Part shown: positions 34,072-45,958 of the stretch, in pieces
How the letters are laid out: the number at the start of each line of letters is the position of its first letter
How positions within the stretch are numbered: the stretch's first letter is position 1
Source of the DNA: Neofusicoccum parvum
Lineage: Eukaryota > Ascomycota > Dothideomycetes > Botryosphaeriales > Botryosphaeriaceae
Assembly: GCA_020912385.1 (NCBI GenBank)
Contig: CP087212.1
Coordinates: forward strand, 248,001 to 312,000
Reading direction: 5' to 3'
Length of the DNA: 64,000 nt
Notes under the pieces: model-generated
Database searches by the model: none
What the model was told of the DNA's origin: nothing
Seen by the model: only the letters and a program-made list of their open reading frames with translations
Position numbers and translations under genes: made by a program

Positions 34072-37000
34072 TCACGCAAACACCTCAGCGATGTACCGCT
34101 TCGGCTCCAAGCTCGCAACCCACGCAGCCGGATCCACCACCAGCCCGCCAGGCCCGTCCCTCCCCTCCCCGACGATCCGCGCGACCGCCTCCTTGACAGC
34201 CTCAGCCATGCCCGTCCCGCCGCACACATACACCACCGCCCCCCTCTCCCACAGCCCCAGCACCTCCTCCCTCTCCCTCCACAGCCGCTCCTGCACGTAC
34301 GCACAGCCCGCCGCATCCGCGTGCCCCGGCTCCCGGCTGTACGCGCGCCGCACGCTCACCACGCCCTCGGCCTCGAACGCGTCCAGCTCCTCGCGGTACA
34401 GGTCGTCCAGCCGCGGGCCGCGGCACCCGAACAGCAGCAGCGCGGGCGCGAGCGCACTTCCGCCCCGCAGCCGCTCGGCGCGGTCCTGGACGAAGGCGCG
34501 GAAGGGCGCGAGGCCGGCGCCGGCGGCGAGCAGGACGACGGGCGTGGCGAGCGGGTCGGGCGGCGGGCGGAAGCGCGGGTTGGTGGTGCGCAGCGAGATG
34601 CGGACGACGGCGCCGGGGGTCAGGTCGAGGAAGTGGTTGGACGCGACGCCGAGGAAGCGGGCGTCGGCGGCGCCGGAGCGGGCGGGCGCGTCGACGACGG
34701 AGAAGGTGAGGGATGCGTGGGAGGGCTGCCAGGTCGGCGAGGACGAGATGGAGTAGAGGCGGTGGCGCAGCACAGGGAGCGTCGAGAGGAACGTCTCGAC
34801 GGGGACGGCGAGGTTGGGGAAGCGCTCCAGCAGCTCGAGGACCGAGACCCGCTTGTCGCGGATTTCGGTAGCGTATTCGGTTGATGCTAGGGAGAGGAGG
34901 GACTTCTTCGTCTCGTCGTCGGAGCTCGCGTCTACGAGAGTTCGAATGTTCTAAAAGGAGCCGTTAGTGGTGCAGATCATGTCGACAAAACAGCTTGTCC
35001 GCTTACTCGTGGCGTAGCAGGTTGAGCAAGCTCCACGTAGCTGCTGAATAAATCGGCTACAGATATCGGTTCAGACGGCAAATTGCCCTGTTCTGAATTT
35101 TCGATCCTGATCATACTATCCCAGGCGAGGTGGAAACGGGAGAGTACGCGCTGTACATTGCGCCTGGAATTCAGGGGCAGAACTGCAAGACTGTCGCCGG
35201 CAGAATAAGTCATCCCCTGAGGAAGCATCAATTCAATGTGGCCCTTCTTTGCAACACCCGGCTTGCTCAGCAGCCTGATGTCGCTAACAAGAGCCTCCAC
35301 AAAGCCTTTCCGTGTGTTGTATGGTGGCTGATAAGTTATCTTCAGCCGGCCTGAGTCTGATGCCTCTGGGACTGCGCCCAAGCCAGGCCAAAGGAACTGG
35401 TCCTCCCACTCCTCGAGTTTCAGAAAGGCATCTTCTTCCGCAGTATCCACGGATCCGCGAGATACAATCTGTTTGGCTCCATGTCTTTCCAAAGCCTCAT
35501 CAACAAAGATGGGGATCTTGTGGAACGTCGTTGTCCAATCGTGATGGCCTGATCCATGTTAGACATCAAGCAATGGCGGTTTAAGAGAAAGCCTACCGCA
35601 TCCGAACACAGCATAAGATACGCCGCTCAGATCCTTAGGCTCTGCTGACTCTAGCCAATCAGCGAATTGAGCGGCGTTCTCTGGTGGGTTGCCATCGTAA
35701 GAGCTAGTGAAAATGACGACCGGATGACCTGTAGGTATGTTTCCTTTCGCTGAGTCCAGAGATTCAACACTACACGCTGTATAGCCGCGCTGTGCAGCAT
35801 CGCTAGCGAGGCGGTGGGCCAGAGATTCGCATGTGCCGCTGTTTGTTCCATAAAAAATGGAAATTGGTTTCCCATCTTTGGAGGCGTACTCTCCGGTTGG
35901 AGCAGGTGCTTTTTTGTCCTTCGAATCAATGGCTGTTGAAAGACCTGAAACCAACTCATTCGCAGACTTGTGTCTCCTGAGCGAGGCGCGCATGAAGAAA
36001 CCGTCTGGTTTCAGCGTTAATGATTCCTTGACCTTCAGGTCATAGGTTGGATCATCCAGCTCGAGGTCGAAAACTTGCAGGGTCAAAGCAATTACCTTTC
36101 TATGTTAGCGTACATGTTTGTGGAAAGCAGGATGTAACTCACTAGCTGTGCTTCCTGCCATGCGAATGCCCTGCCAATGCAGCCTCTCTTTCCGCTGCCG
36201 AACGGCTTCCATGATCCTGGTGGAAGCTTGTTGAAGCCATCGTCAAGCATCCTTTCAGGCTTCCATTCCCTAGCATCGGCGCCGTAAACTTCGGGGTCTG
36301 TGTGGACCGAGGGCAATAAACCGGCAATTGGAGCGTCTTTCTTAACTAGATACTTGCCACCAATAACAGTATCTTCTCGTGCCCCAACCGTGTAACCGGG
36401 TGCTGTCGGCATCAGGCGAAGAGTCTCTCTCATCAATGCGCTAATGTATTTCAGCTGCGGGAGGTGGGCAACGTCAATGGGCCCGGCACCAACAACCTCG
36501 TCTACTTCCTGCCGTGCCTTTGCAAATGCCTCAGGGTTCTTCAGCAAGTAGTAGAAGGCAAATGAGAGCAATCCGGATGTTGTCTCGTGGCCGGCGACCA
36601 GGAATGTTATCATGTTGTCAATGATAGACCCATCGCTCAGGCCCTCGCCTGACTTGGGGTCTTTGTTGTACAGCAGCGAATTGAGAAGGTCGGGTGCCTC
36701 TACTGGCTGTTTTCTTCGCTGGTCGACTATGTCTTGGCATATGGTTCTCATCGTCTTGATGTCTGCTTCGAACTTCTTCATCGCGAGTATCCTCAAGTTG
36801 TTGACAAATTCAGGGCGCGAGGACTGCTTGTCCGCATCCTTCAGCCAACTGTTCATACTGTCGACGAATGGATGGAAGCCACCATCGCGGTAAAAGCTGT
36901 TGAAGCGGAAACCCATGCCGCAAAGCCCGATCGTGTCTAGAGTGAGACGAGTGAAATCGCTTGCTGGGTCGACGGGATGGCTCGGGCCAAAGCGCGCCCT

Positions 37001-37560
37001 TTCTGGTGTCAACTACAGGTCCTTGACACGAGGGCGTAATTGCTCACCATTTGAGGCAGAGCTGGTCTGCTACCTCCTTCATTTGTGGGAACATATCTCG
37101 AATCTTGGTTGGTCCAAACACGGGGAGCAGGATGCGGTGTGCGATGTCCCAGTTGTGTTCACCATCATGTGCGGTGAAAAGCCCGTCGTTGACGCCAGAC
37201 CTCAGTTTCAGTAGACCACCTGTAATGACCTTTCGGAAGCGTTTTTCATCGCAAATCTCATTGAGAAGCGCAACGCTAGTTACGAATATTTGCTCCTCGC
37301 CACCGAGCTCAAGTTTGAATATAGGACCTTTTTTGACTCGTGAGTTCGGCGCGCATCTCAGAGAGCCGGGATACTTACGGTATTCCTCGGCGAGCTTCAC
37401 AACCGACTGCATCGGAACGTCATCATCTATATCAAAGATGTTCCCCACAATCGGCAGTGCTTTGCAAAGTCAGAAGCGGATTTTAGACTCCCGTAGCGTT
37501 GGAGTGCGTACCTGACGGACCCGGGATAGGAACCAGACCAGAAGTACTGGAAGGCTTCAT
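34072..37560 (-). CDS. Self-sufficient CYP505 P450:NADPH-P450 reductase fusion
   Basis: Single-polypeptide monooxygenase like P450foxy/P450-BM3. Exons 37512-37560, 37379-37459, 37048-37327, 36143-36998, 35597-36095, 35007-35548 and 34072-34950 give 1,061 residues. The N-terminus lacks a membrane anchor (PIPGPSALPIVGN at once), so it is soluble. P450 part: FLVAGHETTSG I-helix, ETLR, heme loop KPFGSGKRGCIGRAF with C410. Reductase part: FMN site SIFYGTNSGTCE, YAVFGCGHHDW, FAD site HRLYSISSSP, NADPH site LLAAGAGLAPFRAF, end KRYIAEVFA. Family members hydroxylate fatty acids or polyketide chains below the terminus. The last exon is strikingly GC-rich compared with the others. Divergent from a Zn2Cys6 gene. 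Confidence 0.93.
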
Positions 37561-38084
37561 GCTGAAGAACTTTTTAGATGTAAGTATCGTTTTCATCCGA
37601 CCAAAGGAGCAAATCGGGGAGACGTTGGAGGTTTTGTTAGGGACGAAATGATGTGGTTGATTGAATGGCTCTGATATTGAAGGTAGCCACGGAGGATGCA
37701 GCTTTATAGCTAAACGCCCCTTCGTCTTCGCAAAGAAGGAGCATATGCGCGAAATGGAAACTCTGCTTGGCGACGTGTGAGGCAGCAGCCGGCGGCCGCA
37801 GATCTATTGGTTTCTTCTGTATGATGATTGGTAGAGAGGCTACCCATGCGTATAGCGTATGTGGCACGGACCGTATCCCACCCAGCCTCAGTCATATGCA
37901 GTTGCATCTCGGGAGCCGAGGTGGCGCCAAGACCCGAGGACCCGAGGGGGGCTGTGTGGCCCAGCGGGAGACTCGATCCTCCCGAAAGCCCGAACCCGCC
38001 ATCCGCCAACCGTCTTTCCCTTTCTTCGTCATCATCCTCCTCGCTGTCGACCTTCTCTGCCCCGCAACTCGGCACCGAGCAGCC
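37561..38084. promoter_or_regulatory. Divergent promoter of CYP505 and Zn2Cys6 factor 3
   Basis: 524 bp shared by both genes. A TATAAA box for CYP505 reads on the minus strand at 37703-37708, about 143 bp before its start. The half near the regulator is GC-rich. Confidence 0.5.
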
Positions 38085-40729
38085 ATGCAGCATGTCAAGA
38101 TTGGCCGAAGCTGCGACGAATGCAAGGCCAGAAAGGTCCGATGCATCAGTACGCCGCATCCGACACTCCCGTTCCTCCGTTTCCACGCTTACCGCCACAG
38201 AATCCGACCCATCGAGTCTGCAGTGTGCCAACTGCCTGGTGAGCTTGCAGCTGTCCATGCCCCACACCTGCATCATCTCATTCTCCACAGAGAAGAGCCT
38301 CTGTGTGCCACTTCAGCCCGCACAAGCAACGTCCAAAGCGAGCTGTTGCCGGCGCTGTTCCAAGGACCGAGTCGACGGAATCTCCGCCTCCGCCGCATCC
38401 GCCTCGAAGCCAGCTCACTGTGCCTTATGCGCCTGTGGCAACGTCTTCACAGAACCCACCGAACTCCAACGGCTCGCAACATCTACCACGTGCCGTTGCC
38501 CTCGACGCACAGACTCCCGTGGATCCAACGTCCGAAGAGCTTCCCAAACTTTTTATGGACTTCTTGATGGAAGATCGACAGCTCGCTGGAAGACGGGTAG
38601 ACACTGACTCGATCACCAAAGTATGGTTGCACACCTGTTTCTCGCCCCAATTTCTAGGACCCCGCTTATATTCTTGTCGCAGGCAAGTGATAAATATGGT
38701 TCGTTGCTTCGATTTTTCTACCCTTACTTCTTAATGACGTCAAATCAGTTGCCAGTTCCAACTTGACCTTCTTCTCCAGCGCAAGATTGACCTCCCTTTC
38801 CCGACGCCTAGGTCATTCCAAAGTCAAGGGCATTATCGATACAGTTGAGTCCGTTCTACAAGAGAAAGCCACTACGACAGAAAAGATCTCGGGCGACTTT
38901 ACTGCTTTCTCGCAGACAGACTCCAATATAGAAGATTCAGACCAGTCCAGGCAGTCTTTCATCAAATGTACTCACCAGAATTTCTCTCATATTGCTGGAT
39001 GTTCTGACACGTCGATAGCCTATTTCGAGAACGTGCATCCTGTCTACCCTTTGTTGGACCGTAAGGTCTTCGAACGACAGGCGCTCGGCCCCGCACGCGA
39101 CCAACTATTGGCTAAAAGTGCTCCTTGGTTTGCACTCTACTACGTTGTTCTCGCACTCGGCAGCCAATACCAAGATGGCGGTTCATTCGATGCGGGAAGA
39201 GGGAAAGCTTGGAGGCTGTTTCACAAAGCACTTTGTCGCCTCCCGGAAATTCTGATCCCGAAAGGCACTTTGATCAACGCTCAGGTATGCAGCCGTGCGC
39301 CACTTGTCTCTCTACTACTAAGAATGTATAGGCTGTGACTTCGATGGTACGTTCGGCCAAGTTTCGCAGTTGCCATGATATCTGACGAGGACCTGCTCAG
39401 GCAATTTTTGCTCTTCACTTTTCAGGAATGCAGCTCGATGAATACCTCATCTCTGAAGCGGCTCGGATTTCTCGAACCCTTGGTCTACACAATTCCAACT
39501 GTGTGCATGGTAGTGCCCAAGATTGCAGCCGAACATTCTGGGTCATCTATGCCCTGGAGAAGGACTTTTCGTTTAATGAAGGCATGCCTTCGGTGAGCCT
39601 GTATACCCTCGTAATATTTCAATTGAAATGCTCATACGGATAGGCTATTTTGGATTGCCAAATCGGTTGCCCCATTCCGGACGTCCCCGACTCTCGGTTT
39701 GGGGACTTGGACTGGATTCTCACCTACGCACGGCTTGCTAGGATACTCTCCAAAGCCTACGAGTCACTCTTCTCAGTCACTGCCACTTTGAAGAGCCGTG
39801 ACGCATACTACCAAGCCATTGATTCCGTCCGGGCGAACCTCGACCTTTGGAAAGAATCACTCCCGGAGGAATTTCGACCTGGACAACCTTTCCGACGCCA
39901 CAGCATGCAGATGCCTGGGTCTGTGATGATCGCTGTGCGGATTCGTCTGGCATACTACAACGTGATCATAACACTGGCACGGCTCACCCTCCACGTAGGT
40001 AACGGTGAGCCGTCTGAGCGCCAATTAGAGAGCGTGAGGATGCTTTTGAGCGCCGCACGTTCTATCTTGGATCTGACAAAGTATCTCGATCTAGAGCCTT
40101 ACACTCCCCTATGGTATGTGCTTAACTCTGAGATGACGATGTATGCTAAGTCCATCAGGATGTTGGGCGCCATGCCACTTGCGGCTTTGTTCATATTGTT
40201 TGACTTCGTCATCCATAATCCGGGCCACGCGGAAACCAAAGTCAACCTGGCTTTCCTCGACGTGGCAGCTGGCCATTTCAGTAGGCTCGAGTTTGCTAGC
40301 GGTGGCTCCCTTCCCAGCTCGCTTCTCTCGGAATTCACACATATTGCACGACAACACGTTCAAGACGTAGCTTCTGGAAAACGGTCGATATCGCCCGGAG
40401 TAATGACAGCAAACAATCAGCACGATGCTTCAAAGGAAAAGCAAGAGAACTGCGGGGCCACCGCAGAATCTACTTCCCTGCCGGAAGAGGTTCGTGAGCT
40501 ATCTTCAACCGCACACCGTTTGATAATGCTGACAATCGCGAAGATGTACACATTTACCCATGATGCCCTGACCAACATGAATGTACCCGGTTCTCTTTTC
40601 CTTACCGAGATGGATACGGCATTACCTATGGAGCCCCAGAACATAGGCTTTGACCTCATGGGTCTATTTGGACCAGTCATAAATTTCGCGTCTCCATTCG
40701 ACCAGCAGGTGGCTTTCCAGCCCCATTAG
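38085..40729 (+). CDS. Zn2Cys6 transcription factor 3
   Basis: Exons 38085-38148, 38201-38238, 38291-38620, 38683-38698, 38749-39284, 39332-39346, 39401-39592 and 39644-40729 join to 758 residues. Two introns split the zinc cluster; removing them restores ligands C10, C13, C20, C30, C33 and C40 with basic KARKVR, a canonical cluster. After a Ser/Pro-rich linker comes the fungal-specific transcription factor domain (YFENVHPVYPLLDRKVF, GMQLDEYLISEAARISRTLGLH, RTFWVIYALEKDFS). Two exons are tiny (16 and 15 nt), which automatic gene finders may miss. Divergent from CYP505, its likeliest target. Confidence 0.87.
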
Positions 40730-43005
40730 ACCGCACAAGTCACTACGTCCCGCAGGTATATCACTCACCCACTTTCACATCTATATCAGTTCAAAAAGCC
40801 TGTTGGCTTCTGCTCTGGGTGACATCGGAAAATGGACCAGGGGAGACTGCTTCGGTTCAGAGATCAAGGACCTGAGGCTAAAGAACATGGATTTGCGGAA
40901 ATACAGTTCACGTCCAGGTTTCGAAAAGTCAGGAAAGCACGCGGCAGCAGTCCCAGCGCAAATTGTACTGGTTCCACTGATGCTGGCGACAAGTTATCAT
41001 TTTGCAGTGATTTTCTGCTCGTTTTCTTAGTCGGAGTTTTTGCGTTGGCAGGGAATCTCCAATAATTCTGGTGTATTTTGCTCCGCGAATCCGTATGTGG
41101 ATGGTTTGACTTGCTGGCGGCGCTTGAGAACGAGGCTGAGCATATGCAAGTTTTTCAAAGTGGACCTGCCTCATCTCAGACAGCGCATTGCCCGCACCTT
41201 TTCTGGATTTTTTTTGCTATTCTGCTCAAATCGCCGTCTTTGCAACAGGAGGAGTTAGGAGGTCAGTTACCTTGGCTTGGCTTTCTCAGACATCAACTTG
41301 AAGACGGGCCAAAATGGAGCTTACCGTGGGTTGGACTTTAGTTGGTGGGTGCTGTTGGTAAAGCACGCAGGTAAATATCCAACTGAATGACGATGACTCT
41401 GTAGTACATGAATCTATTTGGATAGTATGCACTCACGAGCTCATGTCATCTGACGGCTCGTGCCTATGAGTTGCGCACGAAGTCGTTCGGCATTTCTTCC
41501 AGCCGTTAACATGTCTCGGCCGGGGAGAGTGTCTATACTATAATTTGTGGGAATGTAGGACACCCACAGGTTTACAGCAGAGAGTGAGCAAGTTGCAGCC
41601 CTCCTTCGGAAGATGAATATTGCGGTGCATTGCCATTCCATTACTTGTAGGGGTAGTGAATATGCGAAGGTAATGTGACATTGAATACACACGAACGAGA
41701 AGGGCAAGCGGCCCAGTGGAACCCATGGACGGCGGCTTCACAGACGACAACATGAGTGAACACACCCTCCGCCGCAGCAGTACCTCCAACCCCGTTTCTC
41801 CCGGGAGAAGCCTTGAGATACCTCCACGCGACACAACGTCCGTGTCCAGACCGCCGCACCCCTCTTCCGCAACAAAGCAACCCAGCAGCCATCCACCTCC
41901 CGCAGCAATCCTCCCATCAGCACAACCCCAACCCCATAAACACAAACCCCCCTTCTCGCCTCCTCCTCCTCCTCCTCCTCCTCCTCCTCCTCGACCCCAA
42001 AAGCACGCCCACAGCCCTATCTCCGCGCCCAAAACCCACCGGCGACACAAAGCCCCACCCACCAACCGAGACACGCGCCCACGCGTTCCTTGCATAGACG
42101 CACGCTGTGCCCGCGACCCCGCGGCGCGAAACCTGCGTCGAGCATGTCTCAAACAGCGCGCGCAGCGGTGAGCTTGCAAGAAGAAAAAAAAAAGAAAAAG
42201 AAAAGAGGTGACGTTCTCGAGGCGATTGCCGTGCGGGCCGGTCGAAGGAGGGGGGGTGGATGCCGAGCCGTAGCAGGCGGCGACCGATCGGGGAAGAGGC
42301 GGGGTGACGTCACGGCAGAGTGTGGGGGTGGATGGATTGGATTGAGGAGTGGGGGTGAGAGCGCGGCGGGTGCAGAGCAAGCAGCGCACGGAAGCGCGGA
42401 GTTCTACTCTGTGTAGGTGGCAAGCAGGCGAGCGGGCAAAGTAGCAAGCGTCGCTCAGAGCGCCTGCGCACGACGATGTCCCCTCGCTGCACACATCTGC
42501 AGGCTCTCAAACGCCCCTCGAGACGAGCCCCGGCGCCCCCCATCCCTTGCCGCGGTGTCGAGTCTCAGAAAAAGCATGTACGCTCAAGAAAGGATTATGG
42601 GTGTGATGGTATCATACGTCTTATTAGCTTAAGTACTAGGTATCTGCAATTCGTCTCACACCGCCCCCGCCCATTCATCCTCCACGGACGGTACGGTTCA
42701 ATATTACCATGAATGGATATATGTATGCAATACCCATATTCCTCCCCCCTTGACGTGTGTCAGCTCTAGTAAGCCGCCTTCTCTCAAAGCACAAAAGCCG
42801 ACATGCATGCATGTAGTAAAGACCAGAAATGAAATGTGAGGCAAACACCCGTGCCCATGCGTGTGTGCGTGCATCGATGCAGAGTAAAGAAACAAGAGTA
42901 AAGGAAAAGGGATCCCAGCCGTGTCAAACTGCTTTTTGGTGTTCCGCAGCAAATAAACCAACGCCGTGCCATGCAAGATTCTCGACAACATGCTCATCCG
43001 CCTAC
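40730..43005. other. Gene-free region at the right end of the accessory block
   Basis: About 2.3 kb. It contains the 3' end of the Zn2Cys6 gene, a (CCT)11 microsatellite, an A-rich run near 42183, and the chitin synthase 3' flank. Long frames at 41538-42494 (-) and 41716-42171 (+) overlap each other, are low-complexity, and I do not support them as genes. Confidence 0.5.
41959..41991. repeat. (CCT)11 microsatellite
   Basis: Eleven perfect CCT units (AGG on the other strand) in gene-free DNA. Confidence 0.9.
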
Positions 43006-45958
43006 TCAATCAGCCTGGCTTTGCCTGCGGCTGCTCGGAGGCTGCTTGGTGAGCCTCTTTCTCCTCTTTCCTTGGCTGTCCCGGCTGTCGGTCCGCTCGT
43101 GGCCCTGCTGAGGCTGCGAGGCGGAGGAGCTGGGCTCGGCGTCAGTTGGCCTTGAGGGCTGATGCACCTGGACTTCCGGGACACCGTAGGTGGCAGGGCT
43201 CCTGCTGCGGTCGCGCGGATCCATCAACCCCTGCTGCTGTTGCATTTCAATGGCAAGGTCGAGGTCCTCGCCCGTGCGGACGAAGCTGGCGCGGGCAAGG
43301 GGGCTGCGGCCTTGGCGGCCAGCGCTGCCAACAGAGCTGGTAGGGCGATGGCTAGCGACGGGAACGGTGAGGCTGGAGGCGGAGCTGTTGGCGTTGGGGT
43401 TGGAGTAGGGGGATGTGTTGGGCTGGTTTGCGGCGAGGGCTGGGTGGCCTCGGTTGGGGTCCACGTTGTTGCCGTATTCCTTCAGCTCAGCCGCAAGAGG
43501 CGACGAGCCAGGGCCGGGGGACTTGGAGCGCGATGAGTACACGCTATTTTCGCTGACGGCGCGAGAATGGGGCTGACGATCCATCTGGTCGCGGACTGGA
43601 GACATGTCGCGGGTGTCTTTGCGCTCGATGTAGCCGTAGTTGGAGCTATCCAGGGAGTCAACAGACTCATGAAACCCTGCCTTGCCTTGACTGACGGGGC
43701 CATACTGCGCATTGCTATGGCCTTGCTCATAGAACGCACCACCTGCCGGACGCTGGGCGGCCTGCGCAAGATGGTACTGGGCGACGCCCTCGACGTCCAT
43801 GACGGATTCGACACGGCGAGGCATGTAGATCGAGTTGTTGCCGCCAGAAGTCTGCGTAATGAAGGAATCGAACGACTCGCGAGGGTGCAGCGGCAGGCGG
43901 GGCGCGTTCGGGTCGCGAGGAAGCATATCTGGGAGCGTGAGACCAGAATCGTTTCCTTGTTGGTACCAACCTCCTGGAAGCCTCTCCGCAGGTGCGAAAC
44001 GACCCTCCAAGTGATCCGATGGCATGAGTGGGAGCTGAGCGGCGCGTCCCTCCTTCTTCGACTTCTTGCGCTGGACCTCGGCGGCAGGCTTGAAAGTCTC
44101 GGGGACAACGTTGAGATCGTCACCGGTAGCTTCGGCCGCCTCGATGGCAGCCTGCGGGGTCGTGTTGTTGTCGGCAGTTCCGGCATCGGCACGAGGACCA
44201 CCCCAGGTACGCTGTCCAGCAGTGAAAATACCATAGACCATGTAGCACCAGTTGAAGAAGGGGTTAACAACGAACATGATCGGGTAGAGCATGATCTTGT
44301 AGCGGCCGAGCTTGGCACCGAAGTAAAGCATAAGAACCCAGTTGAGACCAAGAGACACGGCGATGAATCCGACGGGAAGGTTGGAGATCTTTTGCGAGGT
44401 GGTTATAATGGAGATGACCATGATGAAGAAGAGCAGGGCAGTCGTCCGGATGGTGTTCTGCATGAAACGAACGATACAAAGAATAGGGTACCTTCTCCAG
44501 AGACGAATGTCTGTCAACATGCAGACTTCGTTGGTGATGAATCCCAAGAACCAACGGCGGCGTTGCTTGAGCAAGCTCTGGTACGTCTGGACGGCTTCAG
44601 TCTTGCAGAAGGCACCGGTGTTCATCTGGATCTGGTATCGCTCCTTGGCTCCAATCATGAACAAGTGAGTCAACCAACGGTCCTCGCCCAGATGGCATTT
44701 GCCGTAATCGAAGAGATCCTCGCACTGCTCGGCCTTGTCGGCAAAGTAGTATTTGGCCATCCTACGGAAAGCGGAGAAACGGAGAATAGTGAGGGCACCG
44801 GGCAAGCAGGTGACGGCACCGCAACCGGATTCGACCGAACGCTCGAAAAGCTGGCCGTGGATGTATTCCATGTCCTGAAGAATGGTGATCAGACTGTTCT
44901 TCTCGGTGGTCGAGGTGATGACTCCGGTCATGGCCAGCATGTTCTGCTTGCTGCCTGGTTTGAGCTCCATTTCGTACATGAAATTCTGGATGCAGACCTT
45001 GTCCAGAATACAGTCAGAATCAATGAACAGGACGAAGAGGTTGTCGTTCCGCTTGAGATACTCGCTGTAGATCTTGTCGATGAGCTGGAATGTCTTCTTC
45101 TGGCAGTGACGCTTTCCACCGTGCTTGAACCTGGAAACGGTGATACGGCAACTACGGTAGGTAACGTCGATACTCTTCGGGTAGGTGTCCAGGGTGAGTG
45201 GCACGCCGAGCTTCTCGATGGTGTTCAGGTAAAGCTCGTCTTCCTGATCACCGTCGAAGGACAGGAAGATGTGCAAGCACGACGGCGGGTATTCGCAGTC
45301 GACCAGCGAATCGATAGTGCGCATGAGGACTTCGGGAATTTCCTTGTAGCAGGGCATGATGATGACGACCTTCGGCGCAGAGGCCTCATCCAACACGTGC
45401 TGGATCCTCTTGGTGCGACCAATGGAGTGGGTGACGAGTTGGTATACGCAGAAAAGCCACGGAACAGTGAGCAGACCGGCGAAGGCCCAGAAGGCGAACC
45501 ATTGGAGGAATTCAACCATGGGCACAGGGAAATACTGCACGACCTGCGAAGGAAGTGGAAGGGTGACAACCATGATTGGCAGGAAGATACATCTGATTGG
45601 CTGAGGTCAGTGATTGTGGCCCAGGGCCGAGTCAAATGTCCCAGTCACATACCTGAGGGCAGTGAACAGAATCATGACGATGATGGCCAGGACTTTGATG
45701 CTGGTGGTCTCGGCCTTCTGGTACACCTTGACCAGGCAGTACAGGAAAGCGGCGACCCAGAGAAACCATTCGAGCAGGGCCATGAGCATGACTCCGCCGA
45801 TGATCGAGCAGTATACGATCTGGATTGCGGGTTAGCGGCAGCGGCCTGTGGTGGACACGGAGCACACTCACGTCCTTGACGGGCCACTTGTCGGTGATGG
45901 CAGGCACGCCATTCTCGTTGACCTCGCGGGCCACCAGGCCCACGATTTCACCCAACAT
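43006..45958 (-). CDS. chsD: Chitin synthase, ChsD type (family 2 glycosyltransferase, class VI-like)
   Basis: Membrane enzyme polymerising UDP-GlcNAc into wall chitin. Exons 45872-45958, 45653-45819 and 43006-45592 give 946 residues. The N-terminal half has several membrane helices, then the GT2 catalytic domain: FIDSDC, EDRWL at residues 388-392 and the product-binding QRRRW at 428-432, followed by four or so helices (RTTALLFFIMVISIITT to NPFFNWCYMVYG). There is no myosin motor. The last about 300 residues are disordered, rich in Ser, Pro, Arg and Gln, with many possible phosphorylation sites. Very similar in my recollection to Aspergillus ChsD; the class label follows that resemblance. Upstream lies an unusually long gene-free stretch. 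Confidence 0.94.

Noticed and set aside
41538..42494. 318-codon minus-strand frame and overlapping plus-strand Pro-rich frame
   Set aside because: Both run through the CCT repeat and GC-rich DNA and consist of low-complexity residues; neither has a signal of a real protein.
43567..45879. 770-codon plus-strand open frame
   Set aside because: Exactly antisense to the chitin synthase catalytic domain, which has unmistakable family motifs. The open antisense frame is a by-product of codon bias.
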